DNA of 15,210 nucleotides. Source: Burkholderiaceae bacterium (GTDB taxonomy: Bacteria > Pseudomonadota > Gammaproteobacteria > Burkholderiales > Burkholderiaceae). The position numbers and the translations under genes are program-made. Of this stretch, positions 1-7,417 are shown one piece after another; the first letter of the stretch is position 1; the number at the start of each line of letters is the position of its first letter. The DNA lies in assembly GCA_030151165.1 (NCBI GenBank), contig JASLEM010000193.1:1-15210 (forward strand). Direction: 5' to 3'. The notes beneath the pieces are model-generated. The model was not told the origin of the DNA. It searched no databases and was given only the letters and a program-made list of their open reading frames with translations.

Positions 1-469
1 CACCAACATCCAGACCTCGTCGCAGGCCGCCGAGGCGCTGCGCCCGGTCGCGGGCGAGTTCGCGTTCGCGATCTTCGCGCTCGGCATCATCGGCACCGGG
101 CTGCTCGCGGTGCCGGTGCTCGCGGGCTCGGCGGCGTACGCGGTGAGCGAGGCGTTCGGCTGGAAGTCGGGTCTCTCGCGCGGCTTCCACGAGGCGCGCG
201 GTTTCTACGTGATCATCATCGCGGCGACGGTCTTCGGCACCCTGATGAGCACGCTCGAGCTCGACCCGATCAAGGCGCTCGTGTGGAGCGCGATCGTCAA
301 CGGCGTGATCTCGGTGCCGATCATGGTCGTGATGATGTGGATCGGCCAGTCGCCGCGCATCATGGGCAGTCTCACCATCAGCTTCCGCCACCGCTTCTTC
401 GGCTGGGCCGCGACGCTGGTGATGGGCGCGGCGGTCGCGTTCATGCTGGCGACGAGCTTCCAGTCCTGA
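1..469 (+). CDS. NRAMP-family divalent metal transporter, C-terminal part
   Basis: Only the last 155 codons are in the window; the reading frame enters at base 2 and ends with TGA at 467-469. The visible part has four or five hydrophobic helices: one around GIIGTGLLAVPVLAGSAAY, one around VIIIAATVFGTLM, one around IVNGVISVPIMVVMMWI, and a last helix before the C-terminus. The GTGLLAVPVLAGS and IVNGVISVPIM segments are characteristic of the C-terminal helices of NRAMP-like Mn2+/Fe2+ transporters of the inner membrane. The metal-binding residues normally lie in helices 1 and 6, which are outside the window, so neither substrate nor activity can be judged. No gene symbol is given because mntH cannot be told from NRAMP paralogues on this fragment. 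The next gene starts 88 bases downstream on the same strand. Confidence 0.85.
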   Translation, partial: TNIQTSSQAAEALRPVAGEFAFAIFALGIIGTGLLAVPVLAGSAAYAVSEAFGWKSGLSRGFHEARGFYVIIIAATVFGTLMSTLELDPIKALVWSAIVNGVISVPIMVVMMWIGQSPRIMGSLTISFRHRFFGWAATLVMGAAVAFMLATSFQS

Positions 470-502
470 GAACCTGGTGCCGGCCTTCGGGCTCGGCGAT
501 TG

Positions 503-536
503 CCCTCCCGCTTTCGCAAGGCGCGCCGCGGGGGAG
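503..536 (+). other. Possible hairpin between NRAMP and SLC13 genes
   Basis: CTCCCGC at 505-511 can pair with GCGGGGGAG at 528-536, allowing one G-U pair, around a 16-base loop. There is no T-run, so it is not a standard intrinsic terminator. It could slow polymerase after the transporter gene or sit in the leader of the permease gene. It may also be chance in such GC-rich DNA. Confidence 0.25.
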
Positions 537-557
537 CGTCGACGACCGGGCAGGCCG

Positions 558-2333
558 ATGACCGTCCACCAGATCGAAGCGTTCCTGATCATCGCCGCGA
601 TGCTCGCCGCATTCATGAGCGGGCGCCTGGGCTACGACGTCGTCGCCGGCCTGGCGCTGGTGCTCGCCGTGGTGTTGGGCGTGGTGCCGGTCGACAAGGC
701 CTTCCAGGGCTTCGCGAACCCGGTGATCATCATCATCGCGTCGGTGCTGGTGGTCAGCCGGGCGATCGCGGCGTCGAACGTGCTCGACGTGTGGATCGGC
801 TCGCTGCTCGCGCGCGTGAAGTCGCCGTCGCTGCAGGTCGGCATCCTCACGGCCTCGGTCGGCTACCTGTCGGCGTTCATCAAGAACGTCGGCACGCTGG
901 GCATCGTGATGCCGATCGCGATCCAGACGGCGCGGCGCTCGGGCCAGCCGCGCTCGATGTATCTGATGCCGCTCGCGTTCGGCTCGCTGGTGGGCGGCAC
1001 CATCACGAAGATCGGCACGTCGCCGAACCTGCTGATCTCCAGCGTGCGCAAGGATCTCGGCCAGCCCGCGTTCGGGCTGTTCGACTTCGTGCCGGTCGGC
1101 CTGCCGCTGACGACGCTCGCGATCGTGTTCCTCGCGTTCGGCTGGCGCCTGCTGCCGCACCGCGAAGGCAAGCAGCAGGCCGAGGAGGCGTTCTCGATCG
1201 AGGCCTACACCACGGAACTGCGCGTGCCCGCGACCGCGACGTCCGCCGACACCACCGTCGGTGCGCTGGAGGAGCTGAGCGAAGGCGAGATGTCCGTCGC
1301 GGCCATCATCCGCGAGGGCAACCGGCGCTACGTGCCGGCCGAGGACTGGCGCGTGTTCCCGGGCGACGTGCTGGTGGTGATCGGCGACCCGACCGTCGTC
1401 GACCGCATGGTCGCGAAGACCGGCTACGAGATCGTCGGCTCGAAGGACATCCCCGAGCCGAGCGAGAAGACCGACGAGATGGAGGTGGTCGAGGTGATCG
1501 TCACCGCGGACTCGATGCTGGTCGGCGCGACGCCGGCGACGCTGAACCTGCGCCACCGCCACGGCATCAACCTGTTCGCGGTGCGCAAGGCGTCGCGCGC
1601 CTCGGCGTCGCGGCTGCGTTCGCATCGCTTCGCGGTGGGCGACGTCGTGCTGCTGCAGGGCTGGGGCAAGAGCCTCGCGAATTCGATCAAGGAGCTCGGC
1701 GTGCTGCCGCTGGCCGACCGCAAGCTCACGATGGGGCGCAATGTCAGCGGCCTGATCCCGATCGGCCTGCTGGCCGTGGCGCTGGTGCTGGTGGGCCTGG
1801 GCTGGGTCGCGGTCGAGATCGCGTTCTTCGGCGCGGCGGTGCTGACGGTGCTGCTGCGCCAGATCAACGTGAAGGAAGCCTATGCCGCGGTCGACTGGCC
1901 CGTCGTCGTCATGCTCGGCTGCCTGATCCCGGTCGGCGAAGGCCTGAAGGAGACCGGCGCGACCGCGTTGATCGCGCAGGCGCTGAGCCATGCGGCGGCC
2001 CACCTGCCGGGGGTTGCGGCGATCGGGCTCGTCGTGCTCACCGCGATGCTGCTCACGCCGCTGCTGCACCACGCCGCCGCGGTGCTCGTGCTCGGCCCGG
2101 TCGCGGCCGCGATGGCCGCCAACCTCGGCTACCGCGCCGACCCGTTCCTGATGGCGGTGGCGCTCGGCTGCGCGTGCGACTTCCTCACGCCGATCGGCCA
2201 CCAGAACAACACGCTGGTGATGGGTCCGGGCGGCTACCGCTTCGGCGACTACTGGCGGCTCGGCCTGCCGCTGACGATCATGGTGCTGCTGGTCGGCACG
2301 CCGCTGATCCTGCGCGCGTGGCCGTTGCACTGA
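558..2333 (+). CDS. SLC13-type permease with two TrkA-C (RCK-C) domains
   Basis: This 591-residue inner-membrane protein has the layout of the divalent anion/Na+ symporter (DASS, SLC13-like) group: N-terminal helices (about 1-200), a soluble insert with two TrkA-C domains (about 213-294 and 305-386), then C-terminal helices (about 395-590). The first half contains the family hallmark SLVGGTITKIGTSPNLLI (143-160); the second contains the related half-site around CDFLTPIGHQNNTLVMGPGG (540-559). At 108-116, FIKNVGTLG replaces the more common Asn-Asn-Thr-Ala type motif. TrkA-C modules usually bind small ligands or nucleotides and gate transport. I chose ATG 558 over an in-frame GTG at 477 because MTVHQIEAF matches a typical start and the upstream 27 residues are charged, low-complexity shadow-like sequence. 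Related proteins carry sulfate, dicarboxylates or other anions; the substrate cannot be read here. A LysR gene begins 43 bases downstream. Confidence 0.88.
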   Translation: MTVHQIEAFLIIAAMLAAFMSGRLGYDVVAGLALVLAVVLGVVPVDKAFQGFANPVIIIIASVLVVSRAIAASNVLDVWIGSLLARVKSPSLQVGILTASVGYLSAFIKNVGTLGIVMPIAIQTARRSGQPRSMYLMPLAFGSLVGGTITKIGTSPNLLISSVRKDLGQPAFGLFDFVPVGLPLTTLAIVFLAFGWRLLPHREGKQQAEEAFSIEAYTTELRVPATATSADTTVGALEELSEGEMSVAAIIREGNRRYVPAEDWRVFPGDVLVVIGDPTVVDRMVAKTGYEIVGSKDIPEPSEKTDEMEVVEVIVTADSMLVGATPATLNLRHRHGINLFAVRKASRASASRLRSHRFAVGDVVLLQGWGKSLANSIKELGVLPLADRKLTMGRNVSGLIPIGLLAVALVLVGLGWVAVEIAFFGAAVLTVLLRQINVKEAYAAVDWPVVVMLGCLIPVGEGLKETGATALIAQALSHAAAHLPGVAAIGLVVLTAMLLTPLLHHAAAVLVLGPVAAAMAANLGYRADPFLMAVALGCACDFLTPIGHQNNTLVMGPGGYRFGDYWRLGLPLTIMVLLVGTPLILRAWPLH

Positions 2334-2376
2334 GGGGCGTTATCCTGCGGGCAACGCATCCGACGCCATCGCCACC

Positions 2377-3270
2377 TTGCTCCCCGACCTCACCTCGATC
2401 GCGCTGTTCCTGCGCGCCGTGAAGCTGCACAGCCTCTCGCGCGCGGCCGAGGAGTCGCACATCTCGGTGTCGGCCGCGAGCCGGCGGCTGTCGCTGCTGG
2501 AGCACCACTTCCAGGTCGCGCTGCTCGATCGCACGCCCAACGGCGTCGTGCCGACCGCGGCCGGCGAGGCGCTCGCGCGGCATGCGCAGGGGGTGCTGAA
2601 GGCGGTCGACGTGATGCGCACCGACCTCTCCGACTATGCGGACGGCGCCACCGGCCGTGTGCGGCTGTACGCGAACACGTCGGCGATGTCGCAGGAGCTG
2701 CCCGAGCACCTCGCCGGCTGGGCGCGCCTGCATCCGAAGATCAAGCTGGAGATCCGCGAGCTGCGCAGCCGCGCCATCATCCAGGCGGTGCGCGAGGGGC
2801 TGTGCGACGTCGGCGTCGTCACCGCCCGCGTGCCGGGCGACGAGCTGCGTTTCGAGAGCTACTGCACCGACCGTCTCTGCCTGATCGTGCCGCAGCCGCA
2901 TCCCCTGCGCGCGCGCAGCGTGAAGTTCCAGGACCTGCTCGGCTTCGACTTCGTCGGCCTCGACAACACTTCCGCGATCTCGCGGACCCTCGCCGAGGCC
3001 GCGTCAGCGGCCGGCGCGCCGTTGCGACTGCGCGTGGAGGTGCAGAGCTTCGAGGCCGTGTGCCGCCTGATCGCCGCCGGGCAGGGTATCGGCATCCTCC
3101 CGGCCGGCGCCGTGAAGACTTTTCGCAAGGACATGGCGCTGCGCTTCATCGACCTCGAGGACGACTGGGCCGACCGCCAGATGTACGTCTGCGTGCGCGC
3201 GGGGCAGATCCCGTCGACGAGCGCGCGGCTGGTGGACTATCTCATCGACCGGAGTCGCGTGGTGCGCTAG
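2377..3270 (+). CDS. LysR-family transcriptional regulator
   Basis: The 297-residue product has the normal LysR length and order: a winged helix-turn-helix at about 3-62 (LSRAAEESHISVSAASRRLSLLE, then LLDRTPNGVVPTAAGEAL) and an effector-binding domain at about 90-295 with the usual GRVRLYANTSA entry strand and IAAGQGIGILPAGAV motif. The start is TTG at 2377; no ATG or GTG upstream gives the conserved DLTSIALFLRAVK beginning, and no Shine-Dalgarno sequence is visible, so the start is probable rather than certain. It lies 43 bases after the permease gene on the same strand. LysR genes usually lie divergent to their target, so here it may be co-transcribed with the permease and may regulate something else. 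The effector is unknown. Confidence 0.92.
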   Translation: MLPDLTSIALFLRAVKLHSLSRAAEESHISVSAASRRLSLLEHHFQVALLDRTPNGVVPTAAGEALARHAQGVLKAVDVMRTDLSDYADGATGRVRLYANTSAMSQELPEHLAGWARLHPKIKLEIRELRSRAIIQAVREGLCDVGVVTARVPGDELRFESYCTDRLCLIVPQPHPLRARSVKFQDLLGFDFVGLDNTSAISRTLAEAASAAGAPLRLRVEVQSFEAVCRLIAAGQGIGILPAGAVKTFRKDMALRFIDLEDDWADRQMYVCVRAGQIPSTSARLVDYLIDRSRVVR

Positions 3271-3286
3271 GCGGCGCCGTCGCCGC
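3271..3286. terminator. Hairpin between convergent genes
   Basis: GCGGCG-CCGT-CGCCGC is a perfect six-base-pair stem with a four-base loop filling almost all of the 19-base gap between the convergent LysR gene and the membrane-protein gene. It could act on both strands, but no T-run follows on either side, so an intrinsic terminator is only a possibility. Confidence 0.35.
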
Positions 3287-3289
3287 GGC

Positions 3290-3694
3290 TCAGCGCCGCA
3301 CGCCGCTGAGGAGCTCCGACAGGTCGGCCAGCAGCGCGCGCAGGGGGCCGCGGTACAGCCACAGCACGCCGCACAGGCCGTACAGCGCGAGCGAGGCCGG
3401 GAAGTTGTAGGCCCGCATCAGGGCGAGCACGCGAGGATCGCGGCAGTGCCAATACAGCGCGTAGCAGCCGTCGACCGTGAACCACGTGGCGAGCAGCGCC
3501 AGCGGCAGCAGCTTCCAGCGCCGCTCCAGCAGCACGCGCAGGCTCCAGGGTGCCGTGAGGTAGGCGAGCAGCGCCATGATGAAGCTGATCGGGATGTCCC
3601 AGTCCGGTGCGATCTCGAGCCGCGCGCCGATCACCAGCAGCGCGATGCCGGCGGCCAGCGTGAAGAGCTTCCAGGGGCGGAGGAACTCGCGCAT
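3290..3694 (-). CDS. Four-helix membrane protein of unknown function, coupled to the histidine kinase
   Basis: The 134-residue product has hydrophobic stretches at about 7-23, 33-50, 60-78 and 97-114 and looks like a small inner-membrane protein. I do not recognise a named family. Two Cys (77 and 84) flank a short YALYWH segment, and Trp and Tyr are frequent. The start is set by overlap: the ATG at 3694-3692 shares its A with the TGA stop of the upstream kinase gene (TGATG), which implies translational coupling and co-expression. The frame stays open further upstream, but that part is arginine-rich shadow of the kinase gene. The overlap suggests a role next to the sensor kinase, for instance as an accessory membrane subunit; that is inference. 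The C-terminus, LLADLSELLSGVRR, is probably cytoplasmic. Confidence 0.8.
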   Translation of the reverse strand: MREFLRPWKLFTLAAGIALLVIGARLEIAPDWDIPISFIMALLAYLTAPWSLRVLLERRWKLLPLALLATWFTVDGCYALYWHCRDPRVLALMRAYNFPASLALYGLCGVLWLYRGPLRALLADLSELLSGVRR

Positions 3695-5442
3695 CACGGA
3701 TGAAGCGCCGCCAGCAGCGCGCGTGCCATCTCCGCGCCGTCGACCGGCTTCACGAGGTGCGCCGCGAAGCCCGCGGCCATCGAGCGTCGGCGGTCGGCCT
3801 CGCTGCCGTGGGCGGAGATGATCAGGGCGGGAATCGATGCGCCGCCGGGCGTGGCGCGCAGCAGCGGCAGCAGCGCGAGGCCGATGTGGTCGCCGTCGAG
3901 GGCGAGGTCGGACAGCAGCACGTCGACGGCGCCGTGCGGCACGCTCTCGGCGATGCGCTGGCGCGCGTCGTCGAACGTGCGGCACCAGCGCACGACGACG
4001 CCGAGCGCGGTGAGCACCTGGCGCACGCCTTCGCCGAGCTCGGGCTCGTCCTCGACGTAGAGCACGCGCAGGCCTTGCAGGCGCTGCATCTCGGTGTCGG
4101 CGAGCGCGGCGGCGGGCGTCGGCGGGGCGTCTTGCGACTCGCGCTCGGGCGCGGGCGGCAGCGTGACGCTGAAACGCGCGCCGTGGCCCGGGCCGTCGCT
4201 GGCGGCGACGATCTCGCCGCCGAACAGCGTGACGATGTTGTGCACGATGGCGAGCCCGAGCCCGAGGCCCTGGTGGCGGTTGCCCTCAACGCCGGCCTGG
4301 AGGAAGGGCTCGAAGATGTGCGGCAGGTCGGCGGCCGCGATGCCGCGGCCCTGGTCCTCGACGACCAGCCGCAGCGTGCCGTCGGCCGACTGGTGCATCG
4401 CCACGCGCACGCGCCCGTGCGGCGCGCTCGCGTGCACGGCGTTGCTGACGAGGTTCCACGCCACCTGCTCGAGCCGCGCGGGGTCGGTCGCCACGGGCGT
4501 GCCGGGCGAGTCGGACGTCCAATCGATCATGACGTCCTGCGCGCGCGCGGCGTCGCGCACCACGTCGACCGCGCGCTGCACCGCCTGCACGGCGTCGGCG
4601 CGCTGCCACGCGAGCTGCAGCTTGCCGCTGAGGGCGCGCGAGATGTCGAGCAGGTCGTCGATCAGCCGCGCCTGCACGCGCACGTTGTGGATGATGCGCG
4701 CGGCGGCGAGCCGGGCGCGCTGCGGGTCGTCGACCGACAGCGACAGCGCCTGCGCCCAGGTGAGCGTCGACTGCAGCGGCGTGCGCAGCTCGTGCGACAC
4801 CTTGGCGAGGAAGCGATCCTTCTGCCGGTTCGCGTCGTCGGCGACCGCGCGCGCGGCCTGCGCGGCGGCGCTGGCGACCGCGAGTTCGGCGGTGCGGGCC
4901 TCGACGCGGCGCTCGAGCTCGGCGCGTTCCGCGCGCAGCTCCTCCTCGACGAGCCGGCGCCGCGCGACCTCGCGTTCGAGCGCCGCGAGCGTGGCGTCCA
5001 TCTGCGCGCTGCTGGGGATCGCGAGGATGCGCGGCACCAGGTAGACGAGCGACACCGCCGTCATGACCGATGCCGCCGCCGTGATCGCCTTCACGCTGCC
5101 GCTGAGCCAGTAGTCGGGGTTCCACACCGTCCAGACCTCGATCCAGTGCGTCGCGCCGCAGCTGACGATGAAGGTCGCGAACAGCGTGACGATCCAGTTG
5201 AACGGCATGTCGGCGCGCTTGCGCACGAGGTGCAGCAGCGTCAGCGGGATCGAGATGTAGGCCAGGCCGATCAGCGAGTCGCTGGTGACGTGCGTCCACA
5301 GCAGCGCCGGGTTCCAGGTGAAGCAGTAGCCGTGCGGCAGCAGCGCGCCGGGCGTGTGGCGCTGCGTGGCGAGCAGCGCCAGCGCGGCGGCGACGGCGAC
5401 ACCGGTGGCCGCCGAGAGCCGGCGGATGGTGGTCACGAGCAT
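3694..5442 (-). CDS. Hybrid histidine kinase with ETR1-like ethylene-binding domain
   Basis: The 582-residue product reads, in order: an extra N-terminal hydrophobic segment (about 10-27); a three-helix sensor domain (about 50-137); a coiled coil (about 146-210); a HisKA dimerisation domain with phospho-acceptor H217 (KVSHELRTPL); an HATPase with N-box N330/N334, DQGRGI (363-368) and GLGLGLAI (392-399); and a receiver domain (about 457-580) with acidic pair E464/D465, phospho-acceptor D512, S543 and K565. The sensor matches plant ETR1: D55, Y62, I65, P66, I92, C95 and H99 correspond to ETR1 D25, Y32, I35, P36, I62, C65 and H69 at a constant offset of 30. In ETR1, Cys65 and His69 hold the Cu(I) that binds ethylene. 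Kinase and receiver catalytic residues all look intact. No output domain follows the receiver, so phosphate probably passes to a separate partner. The start is ATG 5442 with a weak GAG upstream. Confidence 0.93.
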   Translation of the reverse strand: MLVTTIRRLSAATGVAVAAALALLATQRHTPGALLPHGYCFTWNPALLWTHVTSDSLIGLAYISIPLTLLHLVRKRADMPFNWIVTLFATFIVSCGATHWIEVWTVWNPDYWLSGSVKAITAAASVMTAVSLVYLVPRILAIPSSAQMDATLAALEREVARRRLVEEELRAERAELERRVEARTAELAVASAAAQAARAVADDANRQKDRFLAKVSHELRTPLQSTLTWAQALSLSVDDPQRARLAAARIIHNVRVQARLIDDLLDISRALSGKLQLAWQRADAVQAVQRAVDVVRDAARAQDVMIDWTSDSPGTPVATDPARLEQVAWNLVSNAVHASAPHGRVRVAMHQSADGTLRLVVEDQGRGIAAADLPHIFEPFLQAGVEGNRHQGLGLGLAIVHNIVTLFGGEIVAASDGPGHGARFSVTLPPAPERESQDAPPTPAAALADTEMQRLQGLRVLYVEDEPELGEGVRQVLTALGVVVRWCRTFDDARQRIAESVPHGAVDVLLSDLALDGDHIGLALLPLLRATPGGASIPALIISAHGSEADRRRSMAAGFAAHLVKPVDGAEMARALLAALHP

Positions 5443-5538
5443 GGTGGTCTCGATCGCGAAGAAAGAGGGAGAGGGCGGCGAGGTTCGAATGTCTCACAGC
5501 CCGGCATCAGCGGGAAGGCGAACGGCCGACTGCAGCGC

Positions 5539-5556
5539 CCGGAGCGTTTCGCCCGG
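5539..5556 (-). other. Weak hairpin in the gap between cyclase and kinase genes
   Basis: The 130-base gap between the cyclase stop and the kinase start holds one seven-pair hairpin with a three-base loop and one bulged base. No T-run follows on the - strand, so read-through from the cyclase gene into the kinase gene is possible. I see no clear promoter in the gap. Confidence 0.25.
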
Positions 5557-5572
5557 CGGCGCGGGTGCCGCG

Positions 5573-6667
5573 TCAGGGTGCGACCACGTGCTGGTTGCGT
5601 CCGCGCGCCTTGGCTTCGTAGAGCGCGGCGTCGGTGCGCGCGAGCAGCTCCTCCACCGATTCGCCCGGCCGGCTGGTGGCCACGCCGGCCGACACGGTGA
5701 CCCGGTGGCCGCCCAGGCCGGGCGAGGTCACGCTCCAGTCGTGGCGCTCGATCGCGGCGCGGATGCGGTCGACCGCCGGCACCGCGGCGTCGACGGATGT
5801 CGTCACCGGCATCAGCAGCACGAACTCCTCGCCGCCGTAGCGCGCGAAGCGGTCGGTGGTGCGCAGGTGCGCGTCGACGACGGTGCAGAAGTCGCGCAGC
5901 ACCGCGTCGCCGGTGGCGTGGCCGTGGCGATCGTTGATCGACTTGAAGTGGTCGATGTCGAACAGCGCGATCGAGTACGGCTGCTGCGTGCGGTTCGCGC
6001 GGGCGCATTCCTCGGCCACCAGCTGCATGAAGTGGCGCCGGTTGAAGGCGCCGGTCAGCTCGTCGTGGCTCGCGAGCTCCTGGATGCGCGCCAGCGAGAG
6101 CGTCAGTTCCCGGTTGCGCTCCGACAGCTGCTGACGCAGGTTGGCGAACTGCATGCCGATCAGCGCCAGCCGCCGCACCGCGAGGAAGAAGAACAGCCAC
6201 AGCAGCACGATGTTGAAGCTGGTCAGCTCGGGGTACGCGAAGCGCTCGCGGCCGATGAACAGCGTCAGCGCGGTGGTGGCGCCGAAGCCGAGCCACGTCC
6301 AGATGAACTGTCGCTGCGTGAACCCGAGCATCGCGTAGTTGAACGACACCAGGCTCGACGCGAGGAACACCATCCACAGCTTGGGTGCCGCGACGATGAA
6401 GACGAGCTGGATGACGTAGTTCGCGCCGAGCTGCGCCCAGAGCAGGCGGGTGTCGCGAAAGCGCATGTTCCAGCCGCGCCGCACCATGATCCAGAAGAAG
6501 CCGGTGCTGCCGTTGCTCAACAGGAAGAACGCGAGCGCGGCGCCCCACGTGGTGGCGCCCGACCACGCGAACATCGCGACCAGGCAGGACTGGAAGAACG
6601 AGCTGACCACCGTCATGCGGGTCGCGCGCAGGCGATGGGCTTGCAGTCTCAGGAGCTTGGCGTCCAT
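5573..6667 (-). CDS. Membrane-bound GGDEF diguanylate cyclase
   Basis: The 364-residue product has about six hydrophobic segments between residues 18 and 170, a short helical linker (172-197), and a GGDEF domain (about 198-362). The active-site signature is GGEEF (278-282), a functional variant of GGDEF. Other conserved parts are DELTGAFNRR (202-211), the FDIDHFKSIND metal- and base-binding region (236-246) and VSAGVA (325-330). An inhibitory I-site RTTD (269-272) sits five residues before GGEEF, so product feedback is expected. The enzyme should condense two GTP into c-di-GMP at the inner membrane in response to an unknown signal sensed by the helices. The start is ATG 6667; no Shine-Dalgarno is visible, and M18 (6616) is an alternative. 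It lies upstream of the ethylene-receptor-like kinase in the same orientation, 130 bases away, and may share a transcript with it. Confidence 0.94.
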   Translation of the reverse strand: MDAKLLRLQAHRLRATRMTVVSSFFQSCLVAMFAWSGATTWGAALAFFLLSNGSTGFFWIMVRRGWNMRFRDTRLLWAQLGANYVIQLVFIVAAPKLWMVFLASSLVSFNYAMLGFTQRQFIWTWLGFGATTALTLFIGRERFAYPELTSFNIVLLWLFFFLAVRRLALIGMQFANLRQQLSERNRELTLSLARIQELASHDELTGAFNRRHFMQLVAEECARANRTQQPYSIALFDIDHFKSINDRHGHATGDAVLRDFCTVVDAHLRTTDRFARYGGEEFVLLMPVTTSVDAAVPAVDRIRAAIERHDWSVTSPGLGGHRVTVSAGVATSRPGESVEELLARTDAALYEAKARGRNQHVVAP

Positions 6668-6811
6668 GGAGGCATGGGGCTGGGGGCCACGCCGCGGCGT
6701 GCGGCATCACGGGGTGCCGGAGCATAAGGGCTGGCCCGCGGGAAGCGTCCTCGCGGAAACCCACGCCGACGCGCGGCCGCCACGGGGTTGCTCGACGGTG
6801 GGTTGGCCGGG

Positions 6812-7171
6812 CTAGTCGTTCGTGTGGCGCGTGATGTCGATCGCGCCCGCCTTCACCAGCGCGAGCTCCGCGCGCACGGCCTGCGGCTGGTCGTCGACGT
6901 CGACGCTCACCACCGAGCCGCCGCGCCGCGCGATGCCGTCGTAGAGCAGGCTCGCGTGGCTGGCGCCGAACGTGTCGGACAGGAAATTCCGCAGGTGGCC
7001 CAGGACGCCGGGGTGCGGGTCGACGGCGACGGCGATGTCCGTCAGCGTGGGGATGGTGGCCGTCTCGAGCGCGTGCACGCGGCTCGGGTCGAAACGCTCG
7101 TCCGCCAGCGTGGTCATCGCCACCTGCGCGGCGTCGTGCTCTTCGAAGACACCGATGACGGTCTGGCGCAT
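6812..7171 (-). CDS. YflT-like (general stress protein 17M type) small protein
   Basis: The 119-residue product begins MRQTVIGVFEEHDAAQVAMTTL, which resembles the N-terminus of YflT/GSP17M-type stress domains: a beta strand, then a helix that begins after a hydrophobic V-G-V-F stretch. There is no signal peptide or membrane segment, so it is probably cytoplasmic. The start is ATG 7171, with a strong AGGAG six bases upstream; a longer in-frame extension to 7267 is rejected because it is arginine-rich and lacks a ribosome site. A strand VVSVDVDD (87-94) probably closes an alpha/beta fold. The biochemical function of this family is not established. Its upstream neighbour, 246 bases away, is an exported DUF4142 protein, another family often seen in stress-related contexts, but a terminator lies between them. 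Confidence 0.7.
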   Translation of the reverse strand: MRQTVIGVFEEHDAAQVAMTTLADERFDPSRVHALETATIPTLTDIAVAVDPHPGVLGHLRNFLSDTFGASHASLLYDGIARRGGSVVSVDVDDQPQAVRAELALVKAGAIDITRHTND

Positions 7172-7265
7172 GGCGGCTCCTGGTGGTGGACGACGGGCGG
7201 TCTGGCCGATGCTACGCGGCAATCCCCGCGCCCGCCTGTCGCGGCGCCGAACGGGCCTGCCGGCC

Positions 7266-7292
7266 AAAGAAAAGGCCGCTGTCCAGCGGCCT
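7266..7292 (-). terminator. Intrinsic terminator after the DUF4142 gene
   Basis: On the - strand a perfect nine-pair stem (AGGCCGCTG / CAGCGGCCT, arms at 7284-7292 and 7273-7281) is followed by TTTTCTTT. The innermost pairs probably open to give a four-base loop. This is a textbook intrinsic terminator. It lies about 126 bases beyond the DUF4142 stop codon and ends that transcript before the YflT-like gene. Confidence 0.88.
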
Positions 7293-7369
7293 CGAAGGAT
7301 CCTTGAAGGATCCGCAATGAATCCTGCCCGTTCCCGTTGTTTTACTTTTCCTTCCTTTTTCCCGAAGAC

Positions 7370-7399
7370 GAGGGCGGCGCGCCCGAACGCGTCGCCCTC
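7370..7399 (-). other. Stable stem-loop in the 3' region of the DUF4142 gene
   Basis: The arms GAGGGCGGCGCG (7370-7381) and CGCGTCGCCCTC (7388-7399) pair over twelve positions around a six-base loop. On the + strand the one imperfect position is a G-U pair; on the - strand (the sense strand of the gene) it is a C-A mismatch. The structure starts about 18 bases after the stop codon and is followed on the - strand by a purine-rich tract and then the terminator. It may protect the mRNA 3' end. Confidence 0.5.
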
Positions 7400-7417
7400 C
7401 GCCCTTCATTCCGGGAA

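Noticed and set aside
441..2330. Long open frame of 629 codons on the - strand, opposite the permease gene
   Set aside because: It is rich in Arg, His, Asp and Gln with no domain, the usual antisense shadow of a GC-rich gene. The + strand frame has clear membrane helices and family motifs.
3700..5700. Open frame of 666 codons on the + strand across the kinase gene
   Set aside because: Composition is that of a shadow (runs of Arg, Ala, Gly, Asp) and it ignores gene boundaries. The - strand frame encodes an intact kinase.
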